64,000 bases of DNA from Lepas anatifera. Its lineage: Eukaryota > Arthropoda > Thecostraca > Lepadidae. Both the position numbers and the translations under genes were made by a program. The DNA lies in contig JAOTON010001681.1 in NCBI GenBank assembly GCA_034440635.1, positions 221,001-285,000 on the forward strand, read 5' to 3'. Shown here in pieces: positions 1-11,449 of the stretch. The notes beneath the pieces are model-generated. The model searched no databases. It was not told where the DNA came from and was given only the letters and a program-made list of their open reading frames with translations. Numbering within the stretch: the first letter of the stretch is position 1; every line of letters starts with the position of its first letter.

Positions 1-310
1 TGAAAATTCGGGTTAAGCAGGTAAATATTTACCAACTGAAACCCCTGATGCAGTGTCCAATTTTTTAAGGAATTGGTGAATTGCCACAAATAAAAAACAT
101 TTTGGGGGCCTCTGAGACCAACCCTCGGGGAAAGAACTCTGGGAGCCACAAAGACTAACATTTGTGGGATGAAGATAAACTCTTGGGGGCTTCCCTAGAC
201 CAACTCTTATGCCCCTCCTCTCCTCTCCCACATGACCAGCTCCTGGGACCCTGAGGGCCCCTGAGACGAAATATCGGGGGCCACCTTAGACCAACTCTGC
301 AGAGGGGGCT
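1..310. repeat. Degenerate short G-rich repeats
   Basis: Several imperfect units of the form GGGGGCC followed by CTGAGACCAACTC recur between about 100 and 310. They resemble, in style and possibly in reverse orientation, the CTCAG-type array at the other end of the window (61970-64000). No coding signal is visible. Confidence 0.35.
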
Positions 311-2180
311 CCGAGACCGGCAGGTGGTGAAAATGAAAAGGGATTTTTTAATGCAATACCTAGTGTCAAAATTAATTATCTAACCACACACTGTACAGTT
401 TTTCTGTCCGGGACAACGCCCCTCCTAAACCTATAGTTATCGGAATTTTGGAGGCCACTCCTGACCTCAATCACTGCACCTCGCATACACCTATGCTAGG
501 GGCCCAGTAAGCCTTGGTTTACACTTAACTAACCCAGACGAAACTACAAACTTTCTTTCATGGCAATAAACTCTTCCAGACTCTTGCTAAAGTTTCTTTT
601 TTTACCTGTCAATTCCCTGCTCTTCTTCATATCCACTCACCTTCTATGAATATGCTGCTTTCTATCAATCTAATCGAAACTACGCCTTCTTTCTGTTGTT
701 TTTCCTTTCGTCTACAATCAGCCAGGCGCGGCGGGTTGCGACAGCGTCGAGCGACTACTACTTTAAATTTCTGATCGCCTGCCGCTTGCTGGTCGCATGA
801 GCCACATAATTTGCATTTCAAAATTGCTCTAAATTAATTTTCTAAATCCTTATAGACTAGAAACTTACACTAAAAGCACCCCAAGAGGAGACTAATATTT
901 TTGTCGATAACAAGAAAGCGGGCTTTCAAAGCCTAAAGATGCCGTTTTGTTTACTAGATGTAAAGACGGCGATTTGGTAAGTCCACGCCGTAGACCGCCA
1001 TACAAAAAGTGCCTGTTTCAGGGTAACTGGTGCATTCTTGTTGCCAAAATCATTTAATGAAATGTGGTTTCAATGTATTCAGTACCGTACACTTTCGTTC
1101 AACTTAAATATCGGTATTTTGCTAGGTGTGTGGTGTCGTGAGTGGATTTGGGTGTCACGGGCGTGGACGGCATGGGGCTATATGGATACAAAATATTTTC
1201 TTTGCAATAAATGGTCAATTTTGTACCATACAATATCAAAAATATGCTGCTTAGCATAAAATTTCAGATAATTGCTTTTAACAACAATATGATCAAAATG
1301 GTTTTTCACTATTCTCGTACCGAAATGAAACTTTTTCAAGGACGTGCCTAGAAATCATGTGCACGATAAACTGCTTCCAAATGTATCTTCAAGCGGTCAC
1401 TCTTTTTTTGGCAACACAAGGCTGGTGTCTAATTTTCCACTCACCATTTTGTGAGTGGTGGAATTTAGTAGCGGTGTTCACCCATTGGAACTTTTCCGGT
1501 GGGGGGGGACACTGGCGTCTTGCCCGCGCCGAATTTCGATTCAGTTGTTCCACTGAAATCGGTGAATAGGATGCCAGGTATAATTGGCCAGAAAATGAAA
1601 TCGCCGTTTTCTTCCGAAAGCGAAAAAGCCCTAAGCCAGTTATTTGGCATCTTCTGTCATTCTACTGCTCTTTTTCCAGTGGACTTTGTGAGGCAATGGA
1701 ACTGGCCTTTGTAGTAAGTATTATTGAGTAAAATTCAATAGTGTAGTAGTATTGTTGGAATTTTGTGGAAAATTCGAAAGAATAAAAAGTGAGTGGAAAA
1801 TTCTGCTTGACTGGTTTTGCACCCGCACCCCTTTTGCACTGGGTCAGACGGGACAGTGTAAATGTGCGACCTGAGCGCGCCCCTGCCGTGGGGTGTGGCA
1901 CTGACCTGAGTGCGCGGTGCAATACAGTCTGGTCTCGGCCGTCCGCGTGTGAGGCTGTCTGTTACAGCATAATTCAGTCAGTCATGGATTTAATCAGAAT
2001 TTAAGCAATAAGCACAGTTGGGAACATGGGGAAGAGACCACCCATAAAGTACCCTACAAATCAATGTAAATTTTACAAGACCATCAAAATTTCCTGACAC
2101 TGGAGGTTTTGATAAATTGTTAGCAATTTCGTATCAGATTTTGGCATAACCAGCCCCGCAGCATACCAATTAACTATTAA
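311..2180. other. Gene-free stretch, nothing recognised
   Basis: Mixed-composition DNA with only short open frames that have no recognisable protein motif. A short G run at 1500-1508 and AT-rich stretches are visible, but no repeat family, RNA gene or regulatory site could be supported. Confidence 0.4.
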
Positions 2181-2184
2181 TCTC

Positions 2185-3475
2185 TAACATGCCTAGTTCT
2201 CCAAAAACAAGCAGCCCACCCATAAATACATATCTATATCAACCACCATATACCCTCCCACCAAATTCCTCCTTACCCGACAGACACACACACACACAAC
2301 ATATGAAGAAGAACAACAAGAGCCCTGTTCCAGCCGTCAGCACAGGACCTCTAACCTCTCCTCCAGAAAAGAAACATCAGCGCCATAATCGCCTCTTGTT
2401 TGTGCTAAGCAAAGGGAACTTTAACCTTTATACCATTAAATAATATTAGTCTGCCACTTCGTGCCCTTACTATTTTTCATCAGTGCAAACAGCAGGCCAT
2501 CAGCCTGTAAAACCTCTAGAACTAGCTCTCAGGGAGAGGCTTCAGTCCTGTGACATAGGCGCAACACGGCCCGCTGATTGGTGCTGACGAAACTGTGCTG
2601 ACAGCTGAAACAGGGCTAAGGGCAGCACACACAGTTCAAAATGAAAAAATTGCTAAGCAAAGCAGTATTTTTCTAGAATCCCTTCCAAATCATCATCATC
2701 ATCATCATCTTTTCATTTCATTTTTCATACTGATAGGGAACAGAAGTAAGGGAACTGAACAGCAAAAGAAGACATGAGCAGGGCAAAGCAATAAGGAGCA
2801 ACAAAAGGAAGACATAGGCATACAGCATCGAACAAAAGGAAGCAGGCGAGCACGTAGTTAGATTATTGCAGATAGTCAACATAGGTAGAAAAAGAAAAAC
2901 ATAAACCGCCAACAAAGAAGCAACACTCATAGAAACAGCAAAAAAACAAAGGAGAAAACGAAAACGCAATAACAAACAGAAAGACTGACAGAAAATAACA
3001 AAAACGAGATGAGCTGATACAAAAAAACGAAACAGAACAAACGAACTGAGCAGAAAATATAATGCCAAAACACACTTACAGGCAAGCAAGTGAGTGAACA
3101 AAGCAGACAGTAACAAATACAAATCAATGCAGTTAATTTATTTATAAATAGATAAGTACACAGTAGATAAGTAGAAGGCCCACAAATACGGAGGCAAAGC
3201 AAAGGTCTATGATCCGGTAAAACCAGTAGCAATAAATATATTTTTAATTCGTGTAGTATCAGCTGCTCTTCAACTAAGGCAAATCAAAGGTCAAAATTTT
3301 ATTGCTAGTAGCAATATCTGCTTATAACAAGCACAAATTGAGAAGTATTTACAAATGGCGCATTAAAGATAAAAAATATTTTACCTGCAGGAGGAGAATA
3401 AATACAAATTGTTCATGACTTATCACGTGGTTTTGCACACCTTTTGTATCCTGGAGCTACTAAACCCAGACCCCG
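2185..3475. repeat. Dispersed repeat, copy 1 (pair with 10590-11010)
   Basis: The segments beginning CCTAGTTCTCCAAAAACAA near 2190 and GGTCTATGATCCGG near 3208 have diverged counterparts near 10601 and 10730, in the same order and orientation. Both copies share CA-rich microsatellite DNA, an AATATATTTTT-type stretch and a 3' part containing ATCACGTGG or ATCACATGG followed by GAGCTACTAAA or AAGCTACTAAA. Between these blocks copy 1 carries an extra ~600 bp of A-rich low-complexity DNA (2740-3240). The class of element is unknown; no coding remnant is recognised. Confidence 0.5.
2690..2709. repeat. ATC trinucleotide microsatellite
   Basis: A short uninterrupted run of ATC units. No function is implied. 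Confidence 0.9.
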
Positions 3476-3854
3476 TTCAAGTTGTTTGGCAGCATTACGT
3501 CATCATGGCTGGAGAGGCACTACAGTTACTATGCAGGGCATTGGAGAAATTGCACTTTTTCGAAGCTCTAAATAACCTGTTTTGGAACTGTATCGACAAA
3601 ACTTATATGGTTGAACAGAAAGCTAAAAGATTTTTATTTGTGAAACCATCAGACGTTTTGCAAAAACTTCAGTGAGGAATATTATTTTTACAAATTTTCC
3701 AGAGCGTGTCAAAATAAGGACAGGTTCAGCACTAGAGGTGGGACTTTTTGGAAAAAGCTGGTCCCGGTCCTGGTCCCGCCAACATTTCTTGGTCCCGGCC
3801 TGTTCCCGGCGAGAAAGATGTGGTCTCGGCCTGGTCCTGGCAGCCCTTTTCCCA

Positions 3855-4200
3855 CTTCAGTCAGGGAAACTATGGTCAAGCGTACCCAAAAAAGGTACTT
3901 CCAAAAATTGGTACGCTCCTTCTATTTTTTGGTACGCTTTTTCTAAAAATGGGTACGCAAAAGCGGCTCGATTTCGGACGGCCGTCACCCGGAAGAAAAT
4001 GACCTAAAAAATTTTTTGACTCAATTAATGATTGTTTATTGTTTAGTCAATGTGCTATAGTACTGCACTCTACCGTCACTTCGCTCACCAGCTCAAACAG
4101 AGCCTTCAAACTGTACCCTCCTGGCACACGACACCGGCCGGTCGGTCTTCTATTTTAGGGTACGCAACTTCTAATTTTTGGTACGCTCAATGTAGCACCG
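3855..4200 (+). repeat. GGTACGC-repeat element end (left)
   Basis: Begins near 3857 with GTCAGGGAAACTATGGTCAA followed by GCGTACCC and then repeated GGTACGC motifs separated by TTCTA-type spacers (3890-3960 and 4155-4190). The reverse complement of the same terminus occurs at 9555-9590. This looks like the end of a DNA transposon with subterminal repeats that a transposase could bind. The superfamily is not recognised. Confidence 0.5.
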
Positions 4201-5763
4201 AATTACAGGAGTGTGGCGGCAATTTTGGCGCACCTCAGTCTCTATTCCCGATGTTACTGCCTCCACGCAAAGTATGCAGCAACATGGATGGATCCAGGAT
4301 TGTTAATCGAAGGGCCACCTTCAGGGGGAGGTATGCGGACCAGGGGGCACCACATTTTGGCCGGAAAACTTGGTCAGGTGGGCGCTAGACCCTTTAAATG
4401 GGCCCCTATTTTCGCATCCTGGAGGAAGGGGGTGGCAAGCGACATTTCAGGGAGGGCGCCATCGACCTTTCAGAGGTCACCGTGGCCATTTCAGGGGTTG
4501 CCATGACCATCTCAGGGGCCCCCGAGGGTCGATGGGGGGGGCACCCGCCCCTGGACCCGCGTATTTGCGCCACCCTTCCCCAGTCGGCCTTTGACGTCCC
4601 TCTGAAATGCCACTTTACCCATGAAGCGAAAATTGACGCTCAGCGACAAAATTTGTCCTCCCCATTGATTTTGGCGCTCACCGAAATTTTTATGCCGCCT
4701 CTGACCCAGATAGCGCCACTCCGCCATGTTCCCCCATATGCAAACTGAGGAGCAACGTTGGGGAGATATGGGGCCAACATGTGGAAAATCACCGAACAAG
4801 GATTAGGAAGAAAATTTGCTAACTTGTGGCCACTTTCGGGGAACATAGCCCAGGGGGTAAGGCTTACCCCTCCCCCTCCCCTGCGCCGGTGAGCACCCCC
4901 ATCAGTGATCCCAAATCCGACTATGAGGGGAACCAGGGCTTCCGATCAAGCACATGATCAAGCACATGGTTGGATGCAATGGCGGATCTGGGAGCAACGT
5001 TGGGGGAGGCAAATTTAGAAAAATCCGACAGCATATCGTTTCCGAAATGGCCCAAATTTTGGCCCTTGGAGGTAGGTGCAATAAACTTTTTTAGGTCTTG
5101 AAAGGATGACCAATTTTGGCACCCCCTTTGATTCCCCAGTGTTCGGATGTGCCAAATCCCATCGTAAGAGCGCCGCTCTTTTAGCGGTTGCCACATCCCA
5201 TCCTGGGGGCGTTGATACTCGCAGGGGAGATGACAAGGGATATTTCAGGGGCACCGAGGGTTGAATAGGGGGAGCGGGACAAGGGTCCCTTGTTCCATCC
5301 ATGACTTGAAGCCTGGAAAATGCGAGTTCTGCACAGATCTTATCATTTTATTAAAGTTTATCATGTGAAATGTACAAAGAGCCCTCCCTTCCGGCGTCCA
5401 TGATTTTTCTGCTGTTTCACGTCATCCGGAGACCTCGGCAGGGATGGGTCCAGAGAGGAGAAAATTAAAAACACAAGCCCCTCAAAGCCTGTCTGGGCCT
5501 AAAAAGGACATTCATTCCGGACCTTTTGCAACCCTAGCAAAGGCCTAGAGATCTGGCACTTGAGCATTCTGGGCACCCCATTACCCCGTCATAGGCTCTG
5601 CTTAGACCAAACCAGCCATTGCCGAATCCAGAGAGGACATGGGGGCAATCCCTACAGAGTGCCAGGGCTCCATAGGGGGGGGCTGTCCTTGTGTTCGTGT
5701 GTTGCGTCGTGGTCCGGCGCAGTGAGGTCGAGAGTCCTGTCGGAAACCAAGTAACTTGTGAGC
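4201..5763. other. Gene-free stretch with GGATCC-type repeat debris
   Basis: Contains stretches such as ATGGATCCAGG near 4290 and phrases about AGGTCGATGG and GGCGCC that recur at 16200-16290 and 59870-59905, so part of it is decayed interspersed repeat. Several overlapping open frames exist, but they follow G-rich repeat DNA and show no known motif. Confidence 0.4.
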
Positions 5764-5765
5764 TA

Positions 5766-6570
5766 CAGGGTGTTTCAGAAAGAATGATATTTTTCAAATG
5801 TTCAGTAAAGTACCAAAAATCCTTCAAATCTGTTCCCAAATATTCATTTTAATGGTAAATTGTAGGACATTTTTCTATAAACATGTTTTATTTGCATCAA
5901 ATATTTTCCCCGTCTTAAAAATAATTGGAAAATGATGCAAGAAACATACTATATCCCCGGTTATGCTTGAGAAAACGGAATTGGCAACACTAAAAAAGCT
6001 TTAGCACACAGAAATGGCACGTGAGCATGCACATCAAAGGTACAAGTTTAAGTAACATTACAAGTTTAAAACTTTTGGTTCAAGCTCCATATGGCTCATT
6101 GGCTCACCTTCCATATGAATCACTGGATGCGGCGGAGACAGCGCAAAAGACCTCACTTTTCACCGCAGACCAAGGGACGTGGACCAATTGGGGATTGCTT
6201 GCTTGGACGCGGGCTTTCCTAAGTTTGAGAGGTCTTTTTTTAGAATTAATTTCCAGAGGCAATGTGCGTGTGGACTGTGATCTACCGCAGGGGCGATGTA
6301 AGGTTTGCAGTGTCATTGGCGTGATACTTGTCACGTGATACGCGCGTGATTTCTACGAACATTTTCGATGAAGGCAAAATAGACAGTATTTTCAACTCAT
6401 TTTTAAGACTATTTTTGAAGTAGAAAAAATATCAAAACAGCTATCAAAATATGAATAATCGTAAATGTCCCAAAATTCACTTTCGATTGATATGTAAATC
6501 ATACCACAACAATCTGTTTACAACCGCATTACGATCAATTAAAAAATATCATTCTTTTTGAAACACACTG
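5766..6570. mobile_element. Mariner-like non-autonomous DNA element, 805 bp
   Basis: The left end reads CAGGGTGTTTCAGAAAGAAT and continues GATATTTTT; the right end is its near-perfect inverse (AAAAAATATCATTC through GAAACACACTG). The dinucleotide TA flanks both ends (5764-5765 and 6571-6572), as expected for Tc1/mariner-type target duplication. The 805-bp interior has no transposase-like reading frame, so the copy is non-autonomous. Assignment to Tc1/mariner rests on the TA duplication only. Confidence 0.7.
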
Positions 6571-6572
6571 TA

Positions 6573-7854
6573 TAATCCTCTTTGGTTTCACGAACATGAA
6601 TATGTCTTTGTCTTCTTCAGAGTTCTCTCCGATTCCACCCGAACGTTTGCTGATGTATTGACCTGAATACTGGTTTCAATATCCTCCAGCCTGCAAAGTA
6701 TGGCAGCAGGCCAGACAAGTCGCACCAATCATCTAAACTTCTCGCACCACCAGCCTCAGAAAATTCGCACCAATATGCCATACACCAGGGAGAAAAACGC
6801 ACCCATTCCTACCTGCACGATACAATGATACCTCTGTTATTAGTTAAGGACTTTTTCTCAAGCCCCCTCCTCTGTCTTAATAACCATTTAGCCATTACTT
6901 GTTTGGTTTGTCACCTTCCTCGGCAGTCTTGCAAATTCGCACCAGGTTGATAAAATTTGCACCACTCGCTCCTGTCCCCAAGGGTACTTGCACTGACAAT
7001 ATCTCGTTGAAAATGTCATACTTTGCAAGCTGGGATCTCCTCACATATCTCTGCTTTGGTTCGTTTTTCTATGTAAGCATCCTCCAAAAATGGTAAAGCA
7101 CATCAGTAATCTCAAATATTAAGAAAGATTGAAAAGGCCTGGCCTAGCCTTTTAAAGAATAAATATAATTGTGATATACAAACTTGTTTTTAAAGTTGCA
7201 AACTGGCCGAATTATCAAGCTTTCAACCCCAAGGTATTGCTTAAGAGGACATCATCTGTGAATGGTTAAGCAGCAAGCCACCAAACAGTCAACAAGAAAT
7301 AATCTCACATTTTGTGCCACCATTGACTGGAACAGCTTACCAATCTGGGCAGTATCAGCCAAATAGTTGACGGTGTACAAAACAAAATGCGACAAATTCT
7401 GGCCCAATCAAAAGTACAGGCTAGATAAAGATTAAGTATTAACTTTTATGCATATGATGAAATGGTTGCTCAAAATGTCCCAAGAAGTCATCATTAATAT
7501 ATCAATATCAATATCCGTTGCCATTTTCCCCACACCTTGACCAGTGTCTTCGGAAGAGTCAGGCCCGTAAAGACTCTTTTCGAGTATTGGCAGCTTCAAC
7601 TTCATGTCAAATTTACTGAGATTATGCTAAAATTATACATACCAACATAATCATTGCAAAAACAAAAATCAACTTTGATGTTTGTAGCACCCGCAGACAA
7701 GAATAACAATCCTTAGCTCATGTTGAAACAGTAAAACCATAACAAATATTTCAAAATTAGACTTCATATTACCAGTATATAACCATATAACCAGTATTGA
7801 TACAAATTAGCAATCATTCATATCAACATTTTCATTTTGCAAGAACCCAAAATA
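6573..7854. other. Gene-free stretch, nothing recognised
   Basis: AT-rich sequence with only short reading frames lacking known motifs. No repeat partner was noticed within the window. Confidence 0.4.
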
Positions 7855-8753
7855 CCTTACCTTACCTTACCTTACCTAAAAATTTCGGATTTTGAGGGCT
7901 ACTATGGCCCGCTGGCTCCGAGTCACCCACGAGCTCAGGTAGAGGGCATCACAACATGGTCTTGCCCGGGAAAAGGAACCCGGGGGTGGCAAAGAGGCGT
8001 ACCTCTCAGCTGAGAGGATAGGTAGGATGCATCACTCTAGCTCCGGAACATGGTACATTGAGGAAGCCCAATGGCTGTCCAGTCGAGATTTGAAGACGTT
8101 CAGAGATGGAGCAGTTACAACCGACATTGGCAAGTTATTCCAGTCGCTAACCGTCCTGATACCAAAGAAGTTACGCCTAGCTCTGGAGACTGCACTTGGT
8201 TTTACTATCTTCCAGGGGTGACCCCGAGTACGGCTTTGGGTGTCGAGTGTAAAGAACAAACCATAATCCTGATCGATTCCTCCGTGCATGAGCTGATATA
8301 TGCGAATCATGTCACCACGTCTCCTTCGGTAATACAGCGATGGCAGCCTGAGAGCACGTAACCTGTCGATATAACCAACGCCCGGAGAGAACTCACCATG
8401 CAAGTGGCACGTCGCTGGACCTTTTCTATGAGAATTTGATCAGACCTATTGAATGGGCCCCAAATCGCATTTCCGTATTCAAGGAGTGGACGAACAAGTG
8501 CCTTATAAAGCAGCGGAAGAGTTTGTGTGTCAAGATGTGCCATGGATTTCTTAATAACAGCAAGTACTTTTGTGGCTTTTAGAACAGCTGAAGCTGCCTG
8601 CTCCTTGAACTTAATTTCGGTGTCGATCAGTACACCAAGATCCATTTCCACATCTACCCTCCGGAGCAAGGTGTCACTCATGGTGTAGGTGTGTTCTTCG
8701 TTCAAGTTGCCTATATGGAGTGTAAATATTACCGTTGCAAATATTAACTGCAT
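7855..8753 (-). mobile_element. CR1-like non-LTR retrotransposon, 3' end of the RT ORF
   Basis: Reading on the minus strand from 8753, the protein contains DLGVLID, a long helical stretch, then LYKALVRPLLEYGNAIWGPF and a following IEKVQRRAT. A second frame (8403-8032) continues with DRLRALRLPSLYYRRRRGDM, IYQLMHG and VSDWNNLP. This order is the conserved tail downstream of the reverse transcriptase domain in CR1/Jockey-type elements. A frameshift near 8310-8400 breaks it, and the 5' part (endonuclease and RT catalytic core) is absent, as in typical 5'-truncated LINE insertions. The 3' end runs into a (TAAGG)n tract at 7857-7880 (read on the minus strand), which resembles the simple-repeat tails of CR1-like elements. 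It is inactive. Confidence 0.85.
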
Positions 8754-8754
8754 T

Positions 8755-9439
8755 GTACTAAATACCTCCTTTTGTAAATATGCATGTTTATACCTAGAAC
8801 TGCAGAATTACACTACATGCCTGGTCGATTTACATTAAACAAGCTCTGTAGATTTCAGAAATGGCCTCCTTTAAGGCCTACATGAATTAAATAAACAAAA
8901 AATATACGCAATAAACAAAAAACGAAAATGGTGGCAAAGCGGCGGACGACATCGACTAAAAAATGACCCTCAACTCTTATGATTAGCCACAGTCTTACCA
9001 CAATACTTCGCATATGATATAAATGTGCCTAATTTTCAATATCTCATAGTCACATCAACCATAAGATGAAAAAATCCATACTTTTTCAGTATTCCCACGC
9101 ACTTCGCACCGCACGCGTCACCTTCACTCTCGCATTTGACGCCGAGACGTGTTCAAGGATGTGGGATTTGAATTGAGCTTTGCGTTCCAGAGGGGTATTT
9201 GATGACGTAGAATCTGATGACGCTTATGGAAATGTGCGTTCGCTCGATGTGAAAAGAGAATTCTGACAAAATTTGTGAGTGCTTCCCCGTCTTAAAACAT
9301 TTTTTGGCTTTCAAAAATTAGCAAAAATTACACCGGACTTTAGTTTTCTTCACAAGACTGTAAACCCCCTAAAATTTTATCGGGAATCGAACTGTGCCAG
9401 GCAGAACATGCGCCAATTGTTACAAAAATGCGCCGAATG
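8755..9439. other. Gene-free stretch, nothing recognised
   Basis: Immediately upstream of the LINE fragment on its own strand; no LINE coding remnant could be followed into it. No open frame of interest is present. Confidence 0.4.
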
Positions 9440-9590
9440 ATTTTGTCAAGCCAATGCTGTTTTCCGTACCCAAAAATAGAAGATGCGTACCAACTTTTAG
9501 AAGCAGCGTGCCATAAAATAGAAGACGCGTACCCAATTTTAAAAGCTTCTAATTTTTGGTACGCTTGACCATAGTTTCCCGAGTGACTTA
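9440..9590 (-). repeat. GGTACGC-repeat element end (right)
   Basis: Inverse of the terminus at 3855: repeated GCGTACC/GGTACGC motifs spaced by TAGAAG, ending with TTGGTACGCTTGACCATAGT and TTCCCGAGTGA. Together with 3855 it could bound a 5.7-kb element or, more simply, be an independent copy in the opposite orientation. Confidence 0.5.
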
Positions 9591-9839
9591 TTGGCTTTTA
9601 AACATACTAATTTCTTGTGGATTAAGAGCCAAACATATTAAGCAAATTTATATCATCATTACAAACAAATCAACAGAAAGTATGAACTATAGCTTCAGGA
9701 AATCCTTACCTACTAGGTATTATGAAAAATGGCCACAATTATCTGACAATGCTCTCTGAGGGAACGTTTGAAGCCATCACACGTTTATTACATACTCATC
9801 ATCATACAAAGATTAAAATAAGAAGACAATAAAAACGGA

Positions 9840-10312
9840 GTCGCTTTTCATACCACCAGCGGACACAGGCAGTAAAGGACCACCAAGCAACCGGGCGCCA
9901 TCAGGCCCCATGGACACCGACGCTCAGCTCAGTGGAAACTAGACTCCAGACAGGGGGAGACGGGTTGCCAGGAACGGTCGCCGAGGAGGAAACCAGACAG
10001 ACGGCGGGCTCAGAGACGCGACGGACGCGAGGCAAGAAAACGCGTGGCGACGAGCGCAACCCCGGCGGCGCGCACGACGGGACGGGCGGGCACCACCGGA
10101 GCACGGCCGACGCGAGCGGCGGCGGGCATCACGGAGCCCGGTCGACGGACACGGCGGCGGCCGAGCGGCACACAGACGGCGGCGCGAATTCCCCAGCGGC
10201 GACAGCGCGAGCGCCCCTAGCGGCGGCGGAGAAAGCTTCCCCAGCGGCGGCCGAGAACTGCCCCCAGTGGCGGCGGCGGCGCCACTGGGGGCAGTGCATG
10301 TTAAACCCTTAA
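9840..10312. other. CpG-rich low-complexity island
   Basis: About 450 bp of markedly GC- and CpG-rich DNA (GCGGCGG, GACGGG and CCAGCGGCGG motifs) in an otherwise AT-rich neighbourhood. A 126-codon open frame exists but its composition (Gly, Ala, Arg, Thr, His only) is what GC-rich repeats produce. It could be the 5' region of a gene or of a retroelement; no promoter or exon could be supported. Confidence 0.4.
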
Positions 10313-10589
10313 AAGGTACCTAAGAAACTATACATCAATCCAAATTCAAGCTGTACCAGACCTCCCTTCAGTCCATCTATAAACATTCAATCAATAGGCT
10401 TGCCTAAGTTTTATCAGGGAATGCCAGGACACAAATACCTTCAAGAGCCTTAAGATCAAATCACCAAAGCACAGGAGCAATTTGACATATCAATTTTGCA
10501 GTTGCCATGTGACTACAGGACTGTTTTTGGCTGTTTATGAACAATTATGCGAGTTGATACACTGGATGAAGGAACCGACAATTAATGTT

Positions 10590-11010
10590 TTACATACCTA
10601 GGTAGTTCTCCAAAAACAATCTTCCTTCCTTCCTTCCTTCCTTCCCAACAACTTGCCAACAACCAACCAACACACACACACAAACAATAGGGCTAATGTC
10701 CATTATGGATTTCCAAATATGGAGGCCAAGCATAGGTCTGGGTAAGCAAAGCTAGTAGCAAAAAATATATTCTTTGATTCGTGTCAAAATGGCTTTTAAA
10801 TTTTTTTAACAAATCAAATTTTAAAATCATTTATACCAACAACAATATTTGCTTGTAATAGACAAAAAAATTTACAGTAGCCGCAGACGGCGCACTATAG
10901 ACAAATAATACATTACCACGTCTAGTAAAAGAATAAAGATAAAATTTACTGAATTATCACATGGTTTTTAATACTTTTTAGCCTTCAAGCTACTAAAGCT
11001 TGTGCTTCTG
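10590..11010. repeat. Dispersed repeat, copy 2 (pair with 2185-3475)
   Basis: Shares GTAGTTCTCCAAAAACAA, a CA-rich stretch, and the downstream block ending ATCACATGG and AAGCTACTAAA with copy 1. A (CTTC)n microsatellite at 10620-10646 replaces part of the corresponding region. Orientation matches copy 1. Confidence 0.5.
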
Positions 11011-11449
11011 CTTGGTTGAATTTTTCTTCAAAGACAGTAGTGGCGCACACTTGTTTTTTATCTTTATTCTTCTTCTTGTTGTTTTACGACAACGAAGTGT
11101 GGTGCGGTAGTTGAATGTGGTTGAAGAAATTGAAGCCATTCACGTTTTATTCCCGAAATAACGCACAGACGTAGGTAATTTGAAATACTGTTGATATTTT
11201 TTTTAGAGAGAGAAGGCAATTGAAACAGTGGGGTTGGTAGGGAGGGCTATTTCCAATCGCCAATTCCAGAATTCTCTTTTCAATCAAGCTTTTGTTTTTA
11301 TGCCTTCCAGTATCTATATGCAAAAACGTTTTTTTCTTCAATTCAAAGTGATTTTGACTCCAGTACCCACCATTTTTTGGTTGTATTTTTGTTGTATCAC
11401 TGAGTTGCTTTATAATTAAGTGAAGGAATAGGAATTACATCTAACATCG
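11011..11449. other. Gene-free AT-rich stretch
   Basis: AT-rich DNA with two short opposing open frames that show no recognisable motif. Nothing else seen. Confidence 0.4.

Noticed and set aside
2718..3232. Overlapping Leu/Phe/Cys-rich frames that look like membrane proteins
   Set aside because: They come from A-rich low-complexity DNA read on the opposite strand; several frames look the same.
9932..10312. 126-codon Gly/Ala/Arg/Thr-rich protein
   Set aside because: Composition mirrors CpG-rich low-complexity DNA; no domain, splice sites or start context of note.
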